Shown here: positions 7,292 to 7,830 of the stretch, one piece after another
Layout of the letters: each line of letters opens with the position of its first letter
How positions within the stretch are numbered: the first letter of the stretch is position 1
NCBI GenBank assembly: GCA_031283785.1
Contig: JAITBC010000228.1
Coordinates: 1 to 7,830, forward strand
Direction: 5' to 3'
DNA length: 7,830 bases
Origin: Tannerella sp.
Lineage (GTDB): Bacteria > Bacteroidota > Bacteroidia > Bacteroidales > Tannerellaceae
Made by a program: the position numbers and the translations under genes
The notes under the pieces: model-generated
The model's input: only the letters and a program-made list of their open reading frames with translations
The model's database searches: none
Told to the model about the DNA's origin: nothing

Positions 7292-7696
7292 TTAAAATTT
7301 TATGAACGAATAATGATACCCCTCTTCACTGCGAAGTATCAGCTTTTTCCTGTTCAGATGTTCGATTGTAAACGAACGCTCTCTGTCGGTCCAGTCCGAA
7401 TATTCAATATGAGTGTCAAATTCAAGCCGTATGGACAAAACCTTATTATCCTGCTTTTTAAGGCCTGGAGATTCCAAAAAGGTATCCTGTTGCGGCACAT
7501 ACACTTGTAACGTGAAAACAGACTCCGACTGGAAATTGTACCACACGGTGTCTACCGCTGTTTCAACACCGTTTTTTTCGACGGTTTTCAACTGCCATTT
7601 GCCGGCCAATGCCGGCGTAACAATTTTATCACATGCCGAAAAAAGCGTTAAACACAGTAATATAAGAGCATATTCTTTTATCATAACCCCGTTCAT
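7292..7696 (-). CDS. Small lipoprotein with lipocalin-like domain
   Basis: This is a 134-residue (or 130-residue) exported lipoprotein of unknown function. A hydrophobic signal (YALILLCLTLFSAC) ends in a lipobox with the lipid-bearing Cys22. The mature part opens with LAGKWQLKTVEKNG and continues VDTVWYNFQ, alternates in a beta-rich pattern and ends YHYSFIKF. This resembles the lipocalin-like DUF4847-type lipoproteins of Bacteroidetes; the family call is from memory. CDKIVT after the lipobox shows no acidic surface-export signal, so a periplasmic face is likely. Two starts are possible: ATG at 7696 and in-frame ATG at 7684 (MIKEYALIL). The second gives a standard signal length and a leader of about 22 nt from the predicted transcription start; the first would leave only about 10 nt but has the more A/T-rich context. 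The gene heads the cluster with the helicase and nspC. Confidence 0.82.
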   Translation of the reverse strand: MNGVMIKEYALILLCLTLFSACDKIVTPALAGKWQLKTVEKNGVETAVDTVWYNFQSESVFTLQVYVPQQDTFLESPGLKKQDNKVLSIRLEFDTHIEYSDWTDRERSFTIEHLNRKKLILRSEEGYHYSFIKF

Positions 7697-7712
7697 AATA
7701 TTTTTACGGGTG

Positions 7713-7745
7713 CAAAAATACGATTTTATAAACAGATATCCGAAA
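7713..7745 (-). promoter_or_regulatory. Probable Bacteroidetes-type promoter for lipoprotein-helicase-nspC
   Basis: On the minus strand TATTTTTG (7720-7713) is a full TAnnTTTG -7 box. Twenty-one nt upstream is TTTC (7745-7742), one base off the -33 box TTTG. The predicted start of transcription is near 7706. It lies between the stop of the upstream gene (7756) and the lipoprotein start. I see no other promoter before nspC, so this may drive all three genes. Confidence 0.6.
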
Positions 7746-7755
7746 CAAGAGTGAT

Positions 7756-7830
7756 TTATTTTGAATCATATACAAGCATCCGGCATTTTTTACAATCGAA
7801 TGTCAGGCGCAGGCGTTTGCCTTTGTATAT
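7756..7830 (-). CDS. C-terminal end of a gene, probably a U32-family peptidase (partial)
   Basis: A minus-strand frame enters at the right edge and runs 24 codons to a TAA at 7758-7756. The tail reads KRLRLTFDCKKCRMLVYDSK. The closing pattern FDCxxCxMxVY is what I recall at the C-terminus of the collagenase-like U32 peptidases of Bacteroidetes (relatives of E. coli RlhA/YdcP), where the cysteine pair ends the protein. Only this tail is visible, so the family call rests on one short motif, and the frame could be chance. The promoter and gene start that follow within 75 bp fit a real gene end here. Confidence 0.55.
   Translation of the reverse strand: MYKGKRLRLTFDCKKCRMLVYDSK

Overview
This window looks like chromosomal DNA from a member of the Bacteroidetes, most likely Bacteroidales. 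Three lines of evidence support this. Three intergenic gaps carry the phylum-specific promoter pattern (TTTG-like -33 box, 19-21 nt spacer, TAnnTTTG -7 box). The genes lack clear Shine-Dalgarno sequences and have A/T-rich leaders. The gene content also fits: an NspC-type decarboxylase, an FtsY without an acidic A domain, paired HU-family proteins and a small lipocalin-like lipoprotein. I cannot name the genus.

Every supported gene lies on the minus strand, so transcription runs from high to low coordinates. At the right edge is the last stretch of a gene, probably a U32-family peptidase (stop at 7756). It is followed by a promoter and a tight cluster: a small lipoprotein (7292-7696), a UvrD/PcrA-type helicase with a GTG start (4984-7272) and carboxynorspermidine/carboxyspermidine decarboxylase nspC (3739-4956). 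The gaps are 19 and 27 bp. A new promoter at 3670-3702 starts the ftsY-rimO pair (14 bp gap). A weak hairpin and a near-perfect promoter at 1287-1317 then precede two HU-family genes that overlap by 8 bp.

Most of the window is housekeeping: membrane protein targeting (FtsY), ribosomal protein S12 methylthiolation (RimO), DNA repair or replication helicase (PcrA/UvrD) and the last step of spermidine/norspermidine synthesis (NspC). The most interesting part is at the left. The second HU-family gene (968 to beyond base 1) runs off the window edge. It encodes an N-terminal HU domain, a long acidic linker, a basic stop-transfer patch, one transmembrane helix and the start of an extracytoplasmic region. 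It looks like a membrane-tethered nucleoid protein, made from the same transcript as an ordinary soluble HU protein.

No tRNA, rRNA, CRISPR array, insertion sequence or riboswitch was seen. No stretch longer than 300 bases lacks a gene.
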